Source: Planctomycetota bacterium (GTDB taxonomy: Bacteria > Planctomycetota > UBA1135 > GCA-002686595). Taken from it: a stretch of 32,963 nucleotides of DNA. A program made the position numbers and the translations under genes. Below are positions 8,763-17,616 of the stretch, piece by piece. The stretch covers positions 1 to 32,963 of the forward strand of contig JABABA010000032.1 of assembly GCA_014238415.1 (NCBI GenBank), given 5' to 3'. Below the pieces are notes generated by a model. It did not search any database. It saw only the letters and a program-made list of their open reading frames with translations, and was not told the origin of the DNA. The first letter of the stretch is position 1, and every line of letters starts with the position of its first letter.

Positions 8763-11700
8763 ATGCGAATTCCCTTTCTCTCCTCCATCTCCCTCCTCGC
8801 TGCACTCTCGCCCCTGGCGGTTGCAGACGACATCTTCGTCGATCCGACCCTGGGCGTAGATGCTGCTGGCAACGGTAGCCTGGCCACCTCTCCGGTAAAG
8901 ACCCTCTCCTTTGCGTCAGGCATGGCCATCCCCGGTGACCTGATCCATCTGGCGGCGGGCGTCTATGACAGCGCAAGTGGAGAAGTGTTGCCCATCATGC
9001 TGCACCCTGGCGTCAGCCTGCAGGGTGCAGGCTCTGGCACGACGGTTCTACGGGCCGCCGGCGCGCCCATTGGTGTCCACGCAATGATCGAGATAGGGCC
9101 TGGAGCGGGTACCCCCACCAGCACCCTGCGAGACTTGTCCCTGCAGCAGGTTTCGGGAGTCTGGCCTGAGGCCTTGCTGCTCACAAGCCACGCCGTGGAC
9201 ATCGAGCGCTGCGAGTTCGATGGCAGCACGATCGGTTTCATGTTCGAGGCCTGGGACGACGCGGACGCCGACAACATGCGCATCGTCAACTGTACCTTCG
9301 CCAATCAAGAAGTAGCCGTCGAAGCTATTCTCTCTCCGGATGCCGCGCATCCCGCCGAAGTGATCTTCACCAACAACCTCGTCCAGAACGGAGTTGTTGA
9401 ACTGATGTTGGATGAGCTCTTCGCCACGTCCGTCGCAAATGGCACATGCCTGTTCGCGGACAACACCTTCACAGGCCTGGGCGGAATCCATGTGGGCCAG
9501 ATCTGGAGCGCCAACTTGGACAACACCCCCAGAGACAGCTCCTGGGAGTTCCGCAACAACACCATGGGAGATCTTGGTGAAGGCCTCGGCCTTGAATATA
9601 TGAGCACAGTGGCACCCAATGTCACCGTTGGCCTCTTGGTTGAAGTCATCGGCAACACCTCCCACACTGCAGGCGCAGGAGCAGAATTCGGCTCCGCGGG
9701 AGCTGGCGGCGGCATCTTCAACGATGTTTTCATGATCATTGAAGGCAACGACTTCAGCGGTCTGGAAACCGCCTTGGCGGTGGAATTCCTGGAGCCGACC
9801 GATGGCGTCAGCGGCATCCACGAGTTCGAATTGACCAACAACATTCTGCAGGGTTCTCTCGAAGGAATGGTCATCGGCTTGGCTCAACTGACCCCTACCG
9901 CCAGCGCACTCGAGAAGATGATTGTCATGCGCGGCAACTCGATCACTGGCAACCTCGCCGGTCTGTTCGTGGAAGCGGAATTCCCTGCAGGCTTCGCCCA
10001 GGAGTTCGATCTGGACCTTGGAACCGCTGGCTGGCTGGGTGCCAACATCCTGCGAGCCACCAGCCCCACGGGGCTCGCCATTGAGCTAGCCACCGGTGGC
10101 CTCTCCTGGCCCATCGGATTTGATTCGGTTCCCGCAGTCGGCAACGACTGGGGCACCCTCGATCTTGCAGAAATCGAAGACCTGATCTGGCACGGCGCGG
10201 ATGAAGCCGGCGTGGCCATAGTTGACTTCAGCCAGCCCGCTGGCGGCGGCGGCGGAGGCGGAGGCGGAACTCCCCCCGTGGCCAACCCCGACAACGGCGC
10301 AGTGGATGCTGGTCAAGCGGTCACAATCCCTGTCCTGAACAACGACCTGGCCTTTGGCGGCGCGACTCTCGACCCCTTGTCGGTAGCCATTGTAGCTCCC
10401 CCGGCCAGCGGCAGCGTCTCGCTGAACGCAGCTGGTGAAGCTACCTACAGCGCCGACGCCAATGCTGCCTCCGGCACGATTCAATTCGGCTACACGGTTG
10501 CAGATTCTGGCGGACTCACCTCCAACATGGCCCTGGTCAGCGTACAAGTCACAGGTGCCGGCGGCGGCGGTGGCGGCGGCGGCGGCCAACCTCCCTTGGC
10601 CCAAGCCGACAGCGGCGCAGTGAACGCCGGCTCAGCAGTCTCAATTGGGATTCTGAACAACGACCAGGCCTTCGGTGGCGCCTTCCTCGACATATCCAGC
10701 GTGGTCTTCACCAGCGCCCCCTCCTCGGGTAGCGCCATGGTGAGCGCTCAAGGTGTGGTCACCTACACGGCCGCAGCGAGCACACAGGACAGCACCGTGG
10801 TCTTCAGCTACACAGTTGCTGACAGCAACGGCCTGACCTCGAACTCGGCTCTGGTAACGGTCGACATCACCGGTGTCGGTGGTGGCGGCGGTGGCGGCGG
10901 CGGCGGGACTCCCCCCCAAGCCAACCGCGACAACAGCAGCGTGGTTTCTGGTCAGAGCACCATGATCTTCATCCTGAGCAACGACCAGGCCTTCGGGGGC
11001 GCGTCCCTCGACACTGATTCGGTGGCTCTTCAGAGTTCTCCCGCCAACGGCAGCGTCAGCATTGACGCCCAGGGCATAGCGACCTTCTTGAGCGACGCCG
11101 GTGCCCCGGCGGGATCCGAGACCTTCAGCTATACGGTGAGTGACTCCAACGGTCTCGTCTCCAACGTAGCCTCGGTCACCGTGCAAGTCAGCAGTGCTGG
11201 CGGCGGCGGTGGCGGCGGTGGCGGCGGCGGCGGTGGTGGCGGCGGCGGTGGCCGTGGTCCCATGGCGGTCTTCGACTCTGCTCAGGTTTCCATCGGTGGT
11301 CAGGTTGTGATCGCGGTACTGGACAACGACATTGCAGGAGCCAACGCGATTGACGAAGGATCGGTTGAGATCATGCAGGCACCTGGCCAAGGCACTACCT
11401 CCATCAGTTCCGATGGCGAGGTGACCTACAGCGCTGGCGCGAACTTCACCAACGGCGTGGACGTCTTCACCTACCGGGTGGCTGATAACCAGGGCGTCAT
11501 GTCCAACACTGCGACGGTCCAGATTGACCTGCAGGGCGGCAACAACCAAGCGCCTTCGGCAATCTTCGACAGCGCTGATGTGGACCCCGCCATGACGGTT
11601 GAAATCCATGTTCTGGACAACGATACGGACCCGGACGGAGACGCCCTGGACTCCGACACGGTGCAGATTCACCAGCAAGGCACCCGCGGCAGTGCGGTCG

Positions 11701-11843
11701 TCCAAAACGGTCGGATCTTCTACACCCCCCATGCGGGCGTGTCTCGCACCACCGATACCCTGACCTACAGCGTCGCGGACATCAATGGTCTGGTCTCCAA
11801 CACGGCGACCATCCAGGTGAACATCTCGGACGTCAAGCGCTAG
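8763..11843 (+). CDS. Secreted beta-helix protein with five Big_9-like domains and polyglycine linkers
   Basis: The start is ATG 8763, giving a 1026-residue protein with a clean signal peptide (IPFLSSISLLAALSPLAVAD). Residues ~22-490 begin with a DUF1565-like segment (IFVDPTLGVDAAGNGS, then HPGVSLQGAGSGTTVLRA) and continue as Asn-rich repeats (NNTFTG, NNIL, RGNSITGN) typical of right-handed parallel beta-helices. Five tandem Ig-like domains of Big_9 type follow (about 503-597, 612-703, 719-810, 833-925, 930-1022). Each has a VLNNDxA- or VLDNDxD-like motif near its start and a TYSVADxNGLxSN-like end. The first four are each preceded by a run of 9, 9, 10 or 18 glycines. The overall design is a surface or extracellular filamentous protein, probably for binding; no catalytic residues stand out. 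It ends at a strong terminator. Confidence 0.85.
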   Translation: MRIPFLSSISLLAALSPLAVADDIFVDPTLGVDAAGNGSLATSPVKTLSFASGMAIPGDLIHLAAGVYDSASGEVLPIMLHPGVSLQGAGSGTTVLRAAGAPIGVHAMIEIGPGAGTPTSTLRDLSLQQVSGVWPEALLLTSHAVDIERCEFDGSTIGFMFEAWDDADADNMRIVNCTFANQEVAVEAILSPDAAHPAEVIFTNNLVQNGVVELMLDELFATSVANGTCLFADNTFTGLGGIHVGQIWSANLDNTPRDSSWEFRNNTMGDLGEGLGLEYMSTVAPNVTVGLLVEVIGNTSHTAGAGAEFGSAGAGGGIFNDVFMIIEGNDFSGLETALAVEFLEPTDGVSGIHEFELTNNILQGSLEGMVIGLAQLTPTASALEKMIVMRGNSITGNLAGLFVEAEFPAGFAQEFDLDLGTAGWLGANILRATSPTGLAIELATGGLSWPIGFDSVPAVGNDWGTLDLAEIEDLIWHGADEAGVAIVDFSQPAGGGGGGGGGTPPVANPDNGAVDAGQAVTIPVLNNDLAFGGATLDPLSVAIVAPPASGSVSLNAAGEATYSADANAASGTIQFGYTVADSGGLTSNMALVSVQVTGAGGGGGGGGGQPPLAQADSGAVNAGSAVSIGILNNDQAFGGAFLDISSVVFTSAPSSGSAMVSAQGVVTYTAAASTQDSTVVFSYTVADSNGLTSNSALVTVDITGVGGGGGGGGGGTPPQANRDNSSVVSGQSTMIFILSNDQAFGGASLDTDSVALQSSPANGSVSIDAQGIATFLSDAGAPAGSETFSYTVSDSNGLVSNVASVTVQVSSAGGGGGGGGGGGGGGGGGGRGPMAVFDSAQVSIGGQVVIAVLDNDIAGANAIDEGSVEIMQAPGQGTTSISSDGEVTYSAGANFTNGVDVFTYRVADNQGVMSNTATVQIDLQGGNNQAPSAIFDSADVDPAMTVEIHVLDNDTDPDGDALDSDTVQIHQQGTRGSAVVQNGRIFYTPHAGVSRTTDTLTYSVADINGLVSNTATIQVNISDVKR
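10242..10268 (+). repeat. Polyglycine tract 1 (9 Gly codons)
   Basis: Nine consecutive GGC/GGA codons (protein residues 494-502) join the beta-helix part to the first Big_9-like domain. Confidence 0.95.
10560..10586 (+). repeat. Polyglycine tract 2 (9 Gly codons)
   Basis: Nine consecutive GGC/GGT codons between Big_9-like domains 1 and 2 (residues 600-608). Confidence 0.95.
10878..10907 (+). repeat. Polyglycine tract 3 (10 Gly codons)
   Basis: Ten consecutive GGN codons between Big_9-like domains 2 and 3 (residues 706-715). Confidence 0.95.
11199..11252 (+). repeat. Polyglycine tract 4 (18 Gly codons)
   Basis: Eighteen consecutive GGC/GGT codons between domains 3 and 4 (residues 813-830), twice the length of the others. 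The near-repetitive GGC/GGT content makes it prone to slippage and length change. Confidence 0.95.
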
Positions 11844-11864
11844 TAAACAAGCGCTTCGGCTACG

Positions 11865-11903
11865 ACACGGGCCCGACATCCACAAAGGATGTCGGGCCCG
11901 TGT
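11865..11903. terminator. Strong bidirectional rho-independent-type terminator
   Basis: A perfect 17-bp inverted repeat (ACACGGGCCCGACATCC, 5-nt loop ACAAA, then the reverse complement) lies between the converging stops of the Big_9-like protein gene (11843) and the minus-strand gene ending at 11961. T-rich flanks are modest (CTTTGATT after it on the plus strand), but stem length and placement support a shared terminator for both strands. Confidence 0.85.
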
Positions 11904-11960
11904 CTTTGATTATGCGAATGGGACTTACCGCACAAGGTTATTCCCTGGAGGCCCCCTGGA

Positions 11961-13070
11961 CTAATACAGCCAGACGATGCCTTCTTTCCAGGTCTCTGCC
12001 GCAGAGTACGGAAGGATCTCAACCTCGAGGGGCAGTGAAACTTCGTCACGCTTCATCGCCGGGGCGAGCAGTGACTGCTCCGGCAGGGTCACATTCATCC
12101 TCAGGTCTTCGTTCTCCTGAATCTCAAATCCGGGGCTGGCCCAGCGCTGAGTACGGCCGCGCAGGAGCAGGCGGTACCGTCCAACCCGAATAGCAGGCCA
12201 GACGCCAGGGCCAGTGCGCAGTCGCCGGGCTGGAATCGCGGAGACCTTGCGCCAGGCGCGCTCCTCGCTTTCAACCACACTTGGACGACGCACCCGTCGT
12301 TGTAGCTCAAAGCGCATACCAGCGAAGCCGCCCTCAGGGAGCAACCTGTCCAGCACGAGCTCCAGTCGCAAGCCACGCTCGATGTGGATCTCCACCTCGT
12401 GCCGGCCCGCATCAAGTTCGCGAGGAGGGCCATACTCTCCAAGGGCCATGCCAACCGGACCAACCGAAATTCGCCAATTGCCCGGTTCAAGGTAAGGAGA
12501 CCTGAAGCCCCCCTCAAAGGTGCAACGGGTGCGGGGCAGGCTTGCGCTGTCAAATTGGGTCTCGGGATGCTCTTGACCCTCAGGCAGGAACCACACATCC
12601 AGGGAACCGCTCGGTCCCCCGTGGCGCTCCATGAGGCGACCTTGGACCTGAGCGAATTTGCTGGCGAGGATTTCCACCACCGCCGACTCTCCTTCGGGCA
12701 CAAAAACCGTCTTCTCGTTGCGCACTCCCTCAGCTGATTCAAGCGCCGCAATCCAGGCCCCAGGTTGAATCAGGACCCATAGCCCTGCTTCCACTTCACG
12801 CTCTTCTGCAAGTCCGTCGGGGAGGGCCTCACGCAGAAAGACGCGGTCTCCATCATCTGGCTCCAGGGAGATCACCTTGAGCCGGGTGCTGACAGATTGC
12901 ACCAACCTGGCATCACTGGCAAGGTCGACAGAAGTGGTGGCAACCTGGGCCTCGACAGGATCCTGGGGACCTTCGGCGGGCTGCGCGCCACCTGAAGGCT
13001 GAGCCAGCTGCCAGATGAAGCCCGCCACAATAAACAGGACACCGAAGACAAGAGCACGGGGGGAGATCAT
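11961..13070 (-). CDS. Membrane-anchored protein of unknown function
   Basis: I do not recognise a family. The 369-residue product starts with an uncleaved-looking hydrophobic helix (ALVFGVLFIVAGFIWQLA), followed by an Ala/Pro/Gly-rich spacer and a beta-rich periplasmic region. A segment at ~140-165 (VQGRLMERHGGPSGSLDVWF) has the rhythm of carboxypeptidase-regulatory-like folds (V-x-G-R-x(n)-G-x-P), and later strands (LEPGNWRISVGP, IRVGRYRLLLRGR) fit the same type of repeated beta-sandwich. This suggests a tandem beta-sandwich exoprotein tethered to the inner membrane. It lies 87 bp downstream of the STT3-like gene on the same strand and could be co-transcribed with it. No enzymatic residues are evident. 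Confidence 0.7.
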   Translation of the reverse strand: MISPRALVFGVLFIVAGFIWQLAQPSGGAQPAEGPQDPVEAQVATTSVDLASDARLVQSVSTRLKVISLEPDDGDRVFLREALPDGLAEEREVEAGLWVLIQPGAWIAALESAEGVRNEKTVFVPEGESAVVEILASKFAQVQGRLMERHGGPSGSLDVWFLPEGQEHPETQFDSASLPRTRCTFEGGFRSPYLEPGNWRISVGPVGMALGEYGPPRELDAGRHEVEIHIERGLRLELVLDRLLPEGGFAGMRFELQRRVRRPSVVESEERAWRKVSAIPARRLRTGPGVWPAIRVGRYRLLLRGRTQRWASPGFEIQENEDLRMNVTLPEQSLLAPAMKRDEVSLPLEVEILPYSAAETWKEGIVWLY

Positions 13071-13157
13071 CCAAGCTGGATCGGCCTAATCAGTTCCTGA
13101 TCTCTACCCACAGAGGAGGTACTCCAACCGGATGTCTCAATCTGGGGCAACCTCGGT

Positions 13158-15386
13158 CTAGGAATCCGACCAAAGAACCACCCTGCGACCGTTTCGAATG
13201 TCGTCTTCGCTGACCGTGTACACGCCCGAACGACCAGCGCAACTCCAATGCAACTCGCCCCCCATCACATCACCAGCAACCTGTCCATCGCTGGGATAGG
13301 GGAGGCGGATCCGTGCCTCGCCATCAGCCCCCGCTGTGGCACGCGCCCGATGCATCAAACGCTGGCCATCGGAGAGACTCAAGGGCATAGCCACCTGCAA
13401 GACCTCGCCGTGATCCACCCTTGCCACGAGAATTGCGCCTGGAACCACTTCATAGATCCGAACTCCGGGCAGGGGGTCCGGATCCTGAGCATGCGCACGA
13501 TCAAAGAGTTCCAGAGGCGACTGATGCACCAACCGCAAAAACCCTGGGACATCTCGAAACTCCACAAGGCGATTCACGAGGGCACCTGCTGGAATTGTCT
13601 CCAGGCCAAGGTTCTTGATCCAGGGCTCCTGATTTCGCTGCCATCGACTGGTCACCAGAATGTGGCTGACCCGCTGGCTTGAAAGAGACTCCTGCAGCTC
13701 TACGTCGTCCGTGCTCGCGAGAGCCACCCAGGGAGCGAGGAAGGTATCAGCGCCCAGATAGGCCCCAAAGTTGCTGGCCAGAGTCCGCCGCCGGGCCAGC
13801 CACTCGATCCCGTGCCCCAGGTCCCACTGGGCCAAGACTGCCATCTGGGGCCCCGGATCGGATTGCCCGCGCAACCAGCGGCAGGCCTCTCGAATGCTGC
13901 GATGAGAAGTAAGGGTCGCGGACTCCCGATCGGACAGGGCAGAGCCTTTGGTCCAGCTTGGAGGTCCCGCGGGCAACCAACCATGAACACCAAGCAGGAG
14001 CAGCGTGGCCCCCAACGACCAGAGTCGAGGGCGCCGAGCCACAAGCCTGAGAGAACCAAAGGCAACTCCTCCCAGAACAGCCATCAGAGGTACCAGGGTC
14101 TCGATGAAACGAACTTGCTGACAACCTGCCCAGAGAGCAGCCAGAAACATGAGCCGCCAGAGCAACATCTCTCGCCGCCAAGGAAAAATCAGGCCCCACG
14201 CAGCCAGCACGAGTCCGGGACCGGTCCAGTTCAAAAGAGCCGTCCCTGGTGCACGACTCTCACCGATACCCCCCATGAACGAGTCCCGGGCGCTGACCCA
14301 AGCCATGGCGCGCTGAAAACCAGCCTGCGCTTCTCCCGGCACCCCTGCAATCACCAGGGCCCCCAAGATCAAGGCGACGACTCCACGCAAGACCCAAGGA
14401 TTCCGTGGCGACCAGGCTGACGACATGAAGCACAGACCCAGACTCGCTGCGACCAATGAGTGCATCAAGGAAGGTTCAAGCAGACGACTCCAAGGCCAGG
14501 GACTGCTCAATCCTATTGGCAGAAGAAACAGAGCCACACTGGTGAAATAGAGCAACGCCGTACGAGCTCGATTTCTTGCTCCTTGGGAGCCCGGCCCCGC
14601 TCTCCAACAACCAAGGGCAAACAGGGGTGCCGCGAGACCCATCAGACCCGAGCACGGCAACCAGATCGAAACCCCTACAGCCAGGGTCCCCGCCGCGGCA
14701 ACAGTGCGCAGGACCGGTACGCCATCAGAAGTGGCCCGCAACAAGAAGTCGATCAACAACAGACTCAGCACGATCAAACCTGAAGCCAGCGCGTGATGGT
14801 CCCCCATTCCCAGGAACGAATAACGCAAAGCCGCCGGCGCAAGGGCTACGACACTGCCAGCCACCATGGCTGCTCCCAATGCACCGGTGCCTCGCACCAG
14901 GAGTGCCGCCGCCAGGGCTGCGACCAAAGCCTGCAACGCACCAAATACCACTGCCGATGAACCCACGAACATCTCGACGAAGGCATCCCTCGCCGGACCT
15001 GCCTGAGCTGGAGCAAAGGGCGCCGCAAACAACCAAAGCAAGCGTGTAAAGCCACCCGGCCAGGGAATCGGCGCTCCCTTCAGGTCGACTTCAACTCCCT
15101 GCAACTCTCCCTGGGTCAGGAGCGGATCACGCCCAGCAATCGCGCCCCCATCCCCGAGCGCCCGCTCCAGACGACGCATATGGTAATGCCCGTCAGGATC
15201 AAAGGTGCCGAAACTCTCGACCCTCTCGACCCCCAAACCAGGCTCCAACACCGTGCGCGTAGCTACCCGGGTTGCCGCCGCCAGGAGCACCACCCAGAGC
15301 AAGGCCATAGCCAGGCCAGCACGTGGAATGAGATCAGTGTCCTGGCTTCGAGTCAATCCACTCGCGCCCTCAAGAAACGCTGGCAC
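13158..15386 (-). CDS. STT3/AglB/PglB-like oligosaccharyltransferase homologue
   Basis: This 742-residue multi-pass membrane protein carries the landmarks of STT3-type oligosaccharyltransferases, which transfer lipid-linked glycans to protein Asn on the periplasmic face. D65 in DPDGHYHMRR matches the first-loop metal Asp. D196 and H198 in GMGDHHAL match the metal-binding DxH of archaeal AglB. E376 in GGIGESRAP sits where the SVSE/TIxE loop Glu is expected, and Q-V-R-F (~423-427) resembles the conserved Arg region. QWDLGHG (521-525) replaces the WWDYG acceptor-binding motif, conserving the second W, D and G and followed by a RRRTLASNFG-like stretch. About eleven hydrophobic segments precede the soluble C-terminal domain (~480-742). 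It overlaps the end of the upstream YejM-like gene by 34 bp, suggesting translational coupling. Glycan and acceptor are unknown. Confidence 0.8.
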   Translation of the reverse strand: MPAFLEGASGLTRSQDTDLIPRAGLAMALLWVVLLAAATRVATRTVLEPGLGVERVESFGTFDPDGHYHMRRLERALGDGGAIAGRDPLLTQGELQGVEVDLKGAPIPWPGGFTRLLWLFAAPFAPAQAGPARDAFVEMFVGSSAVVFGALQALVAALAAALLVRGTGALGAAMVAGSVVALAPAALRYSFLGMGDHHALASGLIVLSLLLIDFLLRATSDGVPVLRTVAAAGTLAVGVSIWLPCSGLMGLAAPLFALGCWRAGPGSQGARNRARTALLYFTSVALFLLPIGLSSPWPWSRLLEPSLMHSLVAASLGLCFMSSAWSPRNPWVLRGVVALILGALVIAGVPGEAQAGFQRAMAWVSARDSFMGGIGESRAPGTALLNWTGPGLVLAAWGLIFPWRREMLLWRLMFLAALWAGCQQVRFIETLVPLMAVLGGVAFGSLRLVARRPRLWSLGATLLLLGVHGWLPAGPPSWTKGSALSDRESATLTSHRSIREACRWLRGQSDPGPQMAVLAQWDLGHGIEWLARRRTLASNFGAYLGADTFLAPWVALASTDDVELQESLSSQRVSHILVTSRWQRNQEPWIKNLGLETIPAGALVNRLVEFRDVPGFLRLVHQSPLELFDRAHAQDPDPLPGVRIYEVVPGAILVARVDHGEVLQVAMPLSLSDGQRLMHRARATAGADGEARIRLPYPSDGQVAGDVMGGELHWSCAGRSGVYTVSEDDIRNGRRVVLWSDS

Positions 15387-17329
15387 TCTTGCGCCACTTC
15401 AACAAGCACCTCTCGCTGCTCTTCGAAGAGCGCCTCTCGATCCGGCAGGGGTGTCCAGGAAGAATCATAGACCGCCAAGAAATCCCGCTTGGGCAGCAGG
15501 GGCAGGCTGAAGATCCCGGACGAAGTCCAGACTCCCAGATGTGCCCACGCTCCAATCACCCGGGTGCGCTCTGCAGGCGGTTCGAGCAGGCTGTGTCCCA
15601 AGCTGTACCCCGCGCGCAATTCAGGGTCTGCACCCAGACACTCCAGAATAGTGTTGGACACATCCAAGTGACTGGTGGGGCGCGACTCCACGCCAGACTC
15701 AATTCCGGGGCCAGACATCAGGAATGGCACGGCCACCTGGGCTTCAGTGAAGTTCGAAGTGTGTCCCCAGAAGCCATGTTCACCAAACTCTTCCCCATGG
15801 TCACCGGTGATGATCACAAAGGGCTCTTTGTGCCCTTCATATTCTGCCAGGGAGTCCAGCAGGCGTCCTGCAACCTTGTCACTGTGGTGCACTGCGTTGA
15901 GGTAGGTGTTGTGCACCTCTACGCTCAACTGCTCGTACTCGGGTCCCTTGGGTGTGGTCCCCAGATCGATGTAGTTCAAGTTTTCCAAGGCCGGTTGGTA
16001 GGGTCCACCGGGATTGAAATATGGCTGGTGGGGTGAATCCAACAGAATGAAGCAGAAGAAGGGCTGCTCGGAGTCTCGCTCGGACAACCATTGCTCAAAA
16101 GCTTCCACCACCAAGGTGTCCTTCACATCCGAACGCCGGGTCAAGGGTCTTCCGTCCTGATCCAGGAACCGATCTGTCACCTGCTCCGGGTCGAGACTGC
16201 TCCAGGCGGTCAAACGGAACTCGGGAAAGCTCATGGAGGCAGCGGAGAACACCCTGACTTCATAACCAGCCGCAATCAGAGCAGTAACCAGCACGGGGGA
16301 AACCTGCTGATCCAAGATGTGCTCCCAATAAGCCCCATGCAGGCCATAGAGCATGCCCAGCAAACCGAAGCGGGTAGAGTTCCCGCTGGAAAGATGGTCA
16401 TCAAACCTACGCGCCTTTTGTGCAAAAGCGTGCAATCGCGGGGTGAGGTCTGAGTCGAGAGCATCCCTTCGCCAGGAGTCCAGCACACAAATCAGCACAT
16501 CCGGAGTTCCCTGGTCGCTGGAAATCATGGGCTGATCTTGAGGCCAGGAGATCTCGGTGTTGTCAGGACGAAGATACTCACCAAGCATGCCTGCACCCAC
16601 AGGATCCAAGATCTGACTGGGACGCAACTTGAGCCCCGGAACTCCACTCGTCGCAGCCAAAACCTCCACCTCTCCTGTCCACTCTGCCGCACCCCAGACC
16701 GCTTTCTCTAGGACCACAAGGGGCATCAGGCAGGCCAGGGATACGAACGCGGGACGCAACAACAGTCGCGGCCGACGACCAACAAGGACACGCCCGCTCT
16801 CCTGACGCACGCGCCAAGTCCAAAAGAAGAGTTGACACAATACGGCAGTCAGAAAAACCAGAGCCGCGGTGATCCAGATGTAGGGACCCAAGACCAAAGC
16901 ATCCCCTGAACCCTCGGTCAGCACCAAGTTGACGAAGGTCTCGTTCAGGTGATAGCGCATGATCCGAAAGACCACCGTGTCTGTGTAGAGCAGGATCAAG
17001 AATCCTCCTCCGATCAAAGCCTGCGAGAATCCAATCCATCGCCAGGTCGGGGAAAACCTCAGGGCCAGGTAGAACAGAAATCCTGGCACCAACCCCAGCA
17101 GAGCAACGCTGGAAATCAAAGAGACGGCGCTGTACAGCCGGATCCAGGGAGCAAGATCAGCGGGGCCACGAACCAGCCAGAAGCTGCCCAATAGAGCCCC
17201 GACCGCAATCAGCAGCAGCCAGAGCTGGAAAGACGCGTGCACCAGGGCAGGCCTGGGAGGGGTCCCCCGACCGTGTGGCTCCTGCATAGGGGGTCGCTGA
17301 GTTGTGGAGGCGCTGAGCATGTGGGACAT
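15353..17329 (-). CDS. YejM-like inner-membrane sulfatase-fold protein
   Basis: The 658-residue protein has about five N-terminal transmembrane helices (roughly residues 32-205) and a periplasmic alkaline-phosphatase/sulfatase-fold domain (~275-620). Motifs are D284 in CVLDSWRRDAL, T319 in SSGNSTRFGLLGMLYG, D510/H511 in ITGDHGEEFGEHG and H523 in WGHTSN. The SSGN...RFGLLGMLYG block is characteristic of the YejM/PbgA branch, and five TM plus this domain is its usual architecture. E. coli YejM acts as a regulator of lipopolysaccharide synthesis and is not a sulfatase. Here, unlike E. coli YejM, a nucleophile-type Thr and the metal ligands are retained, so phosphotransferase or phosphatase activity is plausible. 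The start is ATG 17329 (17320 is also possible). Its end overlaps the STT3-like gene. Confidence 0.85.
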   Translation of the reverse strand: MSHMLSASTTQRPPMQEPHGRGTPPRPALVHASFQLWLLLIAVGALLGSFWLVRGPADLAPWIRLYSAVSLISSVALLGLVPGFLFYLALRFSPTWRWIGFSQALIGGGFLILLYTDTVVFRIMRYHLNETFVNLVLTEGSGDALVLGPYIWITAALVFLTAVLCQLFFWTWRVRQESGRVLVGRRPRLLLRPAFVSLACLMPLVVLEKAVWGAAEWTGEVEVLAATSGVPGLKLRPSQILDPVGAGMLGEYLRPDNTEISWPQDQPMISSDQGTPDVLICVLDSWRRDALDSDLTPRLHAFAQKARRFDDHLSSGNSTRFGLLGMLYGLHGAYWEHILDQQVSPVLVTALIAAGYEVRVFSAASMSFPEFRLTAWSSLDPEQVTDRFLDQDGRPLTRRSDVKDTLVVEAFEQWLSERDSEQPFFCFILLDSPHQPYFNPGGPYQPALENLNYIDLGTTPKGPEYEQLSVEVHNTYLNAVHHSDKVAGRLLDSLAEYEGHKEPFVIITGDHGEEFGEHGFWGHTSNFTEAQVAVPFLMSGPGIESGVESRPTSHLDVSNTILECLGADPELRAGYSLGHSLLEPPAERTRVIGAWAHLGVWTSSGIFSLPLLPKRDFLAVYDSSWTPLPDREALFEEQREVLVEVAQECQRFLRARVD

Positions 17330-17477
17330 GCCATGTTAGTCCGGAAGTGGGCACCTGTTCATGCAGGAAAGGGGCGCAAGGTCCTGGAACGACTCGTGGG
17401 AGCCTCCCAGACCGCACCAACCCGGAAGATTGGGGTTGCCCCCATGGGGGGGGACAGATACCCTTCCGGCCCTGCAA

Positions 17478-17567
17478 GGAGAGGTGGCAGAGCGGCTGAA
17501 TGCGCGACATTGCTAATGTCGTGACCTCGCAAGGGGTCCGCGGGTTCGAATCCCGCCCTCTCCGCCA
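17478..17567 (+). tRNA. tRNA-Ser (anticodon GCT), CCA encoded
   Basis: Acceptor stem GGAGAGG / CCTCTCC with discriminator G and encoded CCA. The anticodon stem CGACA / TGTCG encloses TTGCTAA, placing GCT at 17512-17514. A long class II variable arm and a TTCGAAT T-loop complete the cloverleaf. Confidence 0.97.
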
Positions 17568-17616
17568 GGGGCCTCGCCATAGCGTTCTCGTTTTCCTCGT
17601 GGTAGGTTCGAAGCTC

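Larger units (their letters stand above)
10335..11198 (+). repeat. Tandem DNA repeat of three Big_9-like domains, period ~318-321 bp
   Basis: The segment beginning CTGAACAACGACC recurs at 10335, 10653 and 10974, spaced 318 and 321 bp apart, with the following bases (CAGGCCTTCGGTGGCGC-like) strongly conserved. The first three Ig-like domains are therefore similar in DNA as well as protein, pointing to relatively recent tandem duplication; the last two domains are more diverged. Confidence 0.8.

Noticed and set aside
10242..11252. Regularly spaced GGC-rich tracts as a possible repeat array of CRISPR type
   Set aside because: The tracts are in-frame Gly codons between protein domains, differ in length and have no repeat-spacer structure.
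10641..11885. Long minus-strand reading frame (414 codons) opposite the Big_9-like domains
   Set aside because: Its sequence is an antisense shadow of the repetitive GC-rich domains and has no domain, signal or start context.
17500..17616. 5' extension of the PEGA gene into the tRNA
   Set aside because: The extension lies within tRNA-Ser(GCT); the real start must be at 17617 or 17638.
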